From an uncultured Candidatus Marinamargulisbacteria bacterium (GTDB taxonomy: Bacteria; Margulisbacteria; Riflemargulisbacteria; GWF2-35-9), in NCBI GenBank assembly GCA_903910705.1, contig CAIWAN010000029.1, positions 1 through 59,189 of the forward strand: DNA of 59,189 nucleotides, written 5' to 3'. Under the pieces are notes generated by a model, which did not search any database, was not told the DNA's origin, and saw nothing but the letters and a program-made list of their open reading frames with translations. Of this stretch, positions 59,133 to 59,189 are shown one piece after another; within the stretch, counting starts at the first letter, position 1; every line of letters starts with the position of its first letter. Position numbers and translations under genes: made by a program.

Positions 59133-59189
59133 AGAACATACTCGTCACAACGGTTGATCGAGCACTCGATTATTGCCGCTCCTATTCCC
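59123..59189 (+). CDS. nuoB: NADH:quinone oxidoreductase subunit B (partial)
   Basis: The start, MELENILVTTVDRALDYCRS, matches the N-terminal part of NuoB just before the FeS-binding Cys pair. Only 22 residues are in the window. The start overlaps the last codons of nuoA. NuoB carries the N2 cluster next to the quinone site. Identification depends on the nuoA neighbour and the N-terminal pattern. Confidence 0.85.
   Translation, partial: MELENILVTTVDRALDYCRSYS

Noticed and set aside
1-59189. CRISPR arrays and insertion sequences
   Set aside because: No regularly spaced direct repeats or transposase-like genes with inverted terminal repeats were seen; the only direct repeat pair is the one at the radical SAM gene.

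Overview
The window looks like a chromosomal segment of an uncultured, diderm, mostly anaerobic respiring bacterium. Evidence for an outer membrane: beta-barrel porin-like proteins, two GT9 heptosyltransferase-type enzymes and a PstS without a lipobox. Evidence for anaerobic, quinone-based energy metabolism: pyruvate:ferredoxin oxidoreductase, hydrogenase-maturation hypA/hypB, a nearly complete menaquinone pathway, a cytochrome c/FeS/NrfD complex and the first genes of complex I (nuoA, nuoB). The gene mix is compatible with a lineage such as Margulisbacteria, but that assignment is a guess from gene content. No rRNA, tRNA, CRISPR array or insertion sequence was recognised, and no stretch longer than 300 bases lacks a gene.

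Layout. 1-0.4 kb: a VapBC module cut by the window edge. 0.4-7.0 kb: two tandem GT9 glycosyltransferases, a divergent GT-A-like glycosyltransferase, ispD and leuS. 7.2-9.3 kb: a B12-binding radical SAM gene whose 3' end is duplicated around an inserted PIN-domain toxin-antitoxin pair. 9.4-17.4 kb: a thiol/sulfur/metal redox block (rhodanese, DUF6132, DUF5714, a Cys-rich peptide, DUF2892, a thioredoxin-flavin reductase fusion, DUF1847, a methyltransferase, a four-domain CoA-disulfide-reductase/rhodanese/TusA/DsrE protein, and a chromate transporter). 17.4-22.9 kb: a HEPN/MNT-type pair overlapping phoR, then phoB, a RelE-type module, an outer-membrane protein and pstS, with PhoB-box-like direct repeats before phoB and the porin. 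22.9-24.8 kb: arsenate reductase, ACR3 and a haem-binding protein.

24.8-30.5 kb holds the least explained part: three overlapping reverse-strand genes encoding a duplicated-module/PAS/GAF-like sensor, a 965-residue membrane protein and a 425-residue protein with a peptidoglycan-binding-like motif. I recognise no published system with this layout. It is followed by an acyl-ACP-reductase-like enzyme, a third Pho-box-like site before a 37-residue peptide and a small channel-like membrane protein, a coiled-coil protein ending in a QDDIEALI motif, and nifJ.

37-59 kb is mainly respiratory: esterase, miaA, hypB, hypA; an extracytosolic flavin locus (FMN-binding protein, two porin-like barrels, ApbE); NusG-II protein and a Gx-EcfT fusion; menA-menB behind a ParE-type module; TatA-TatC next to a Tat-dependent FeS protein, a four-haem cytochrome and NrfD; then polyprenyl synthase, menF, menD, menG, menC, menE, a DHNA-CoA thioesterase candidate, nuoA and nuoB. 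A recurrent theme is a -10-like hexamer exactly 6 (up to 8) bases before the start codon of genes lacking a Shine-Dalgarno sequence, which suggests leaderless transcription at several loci.
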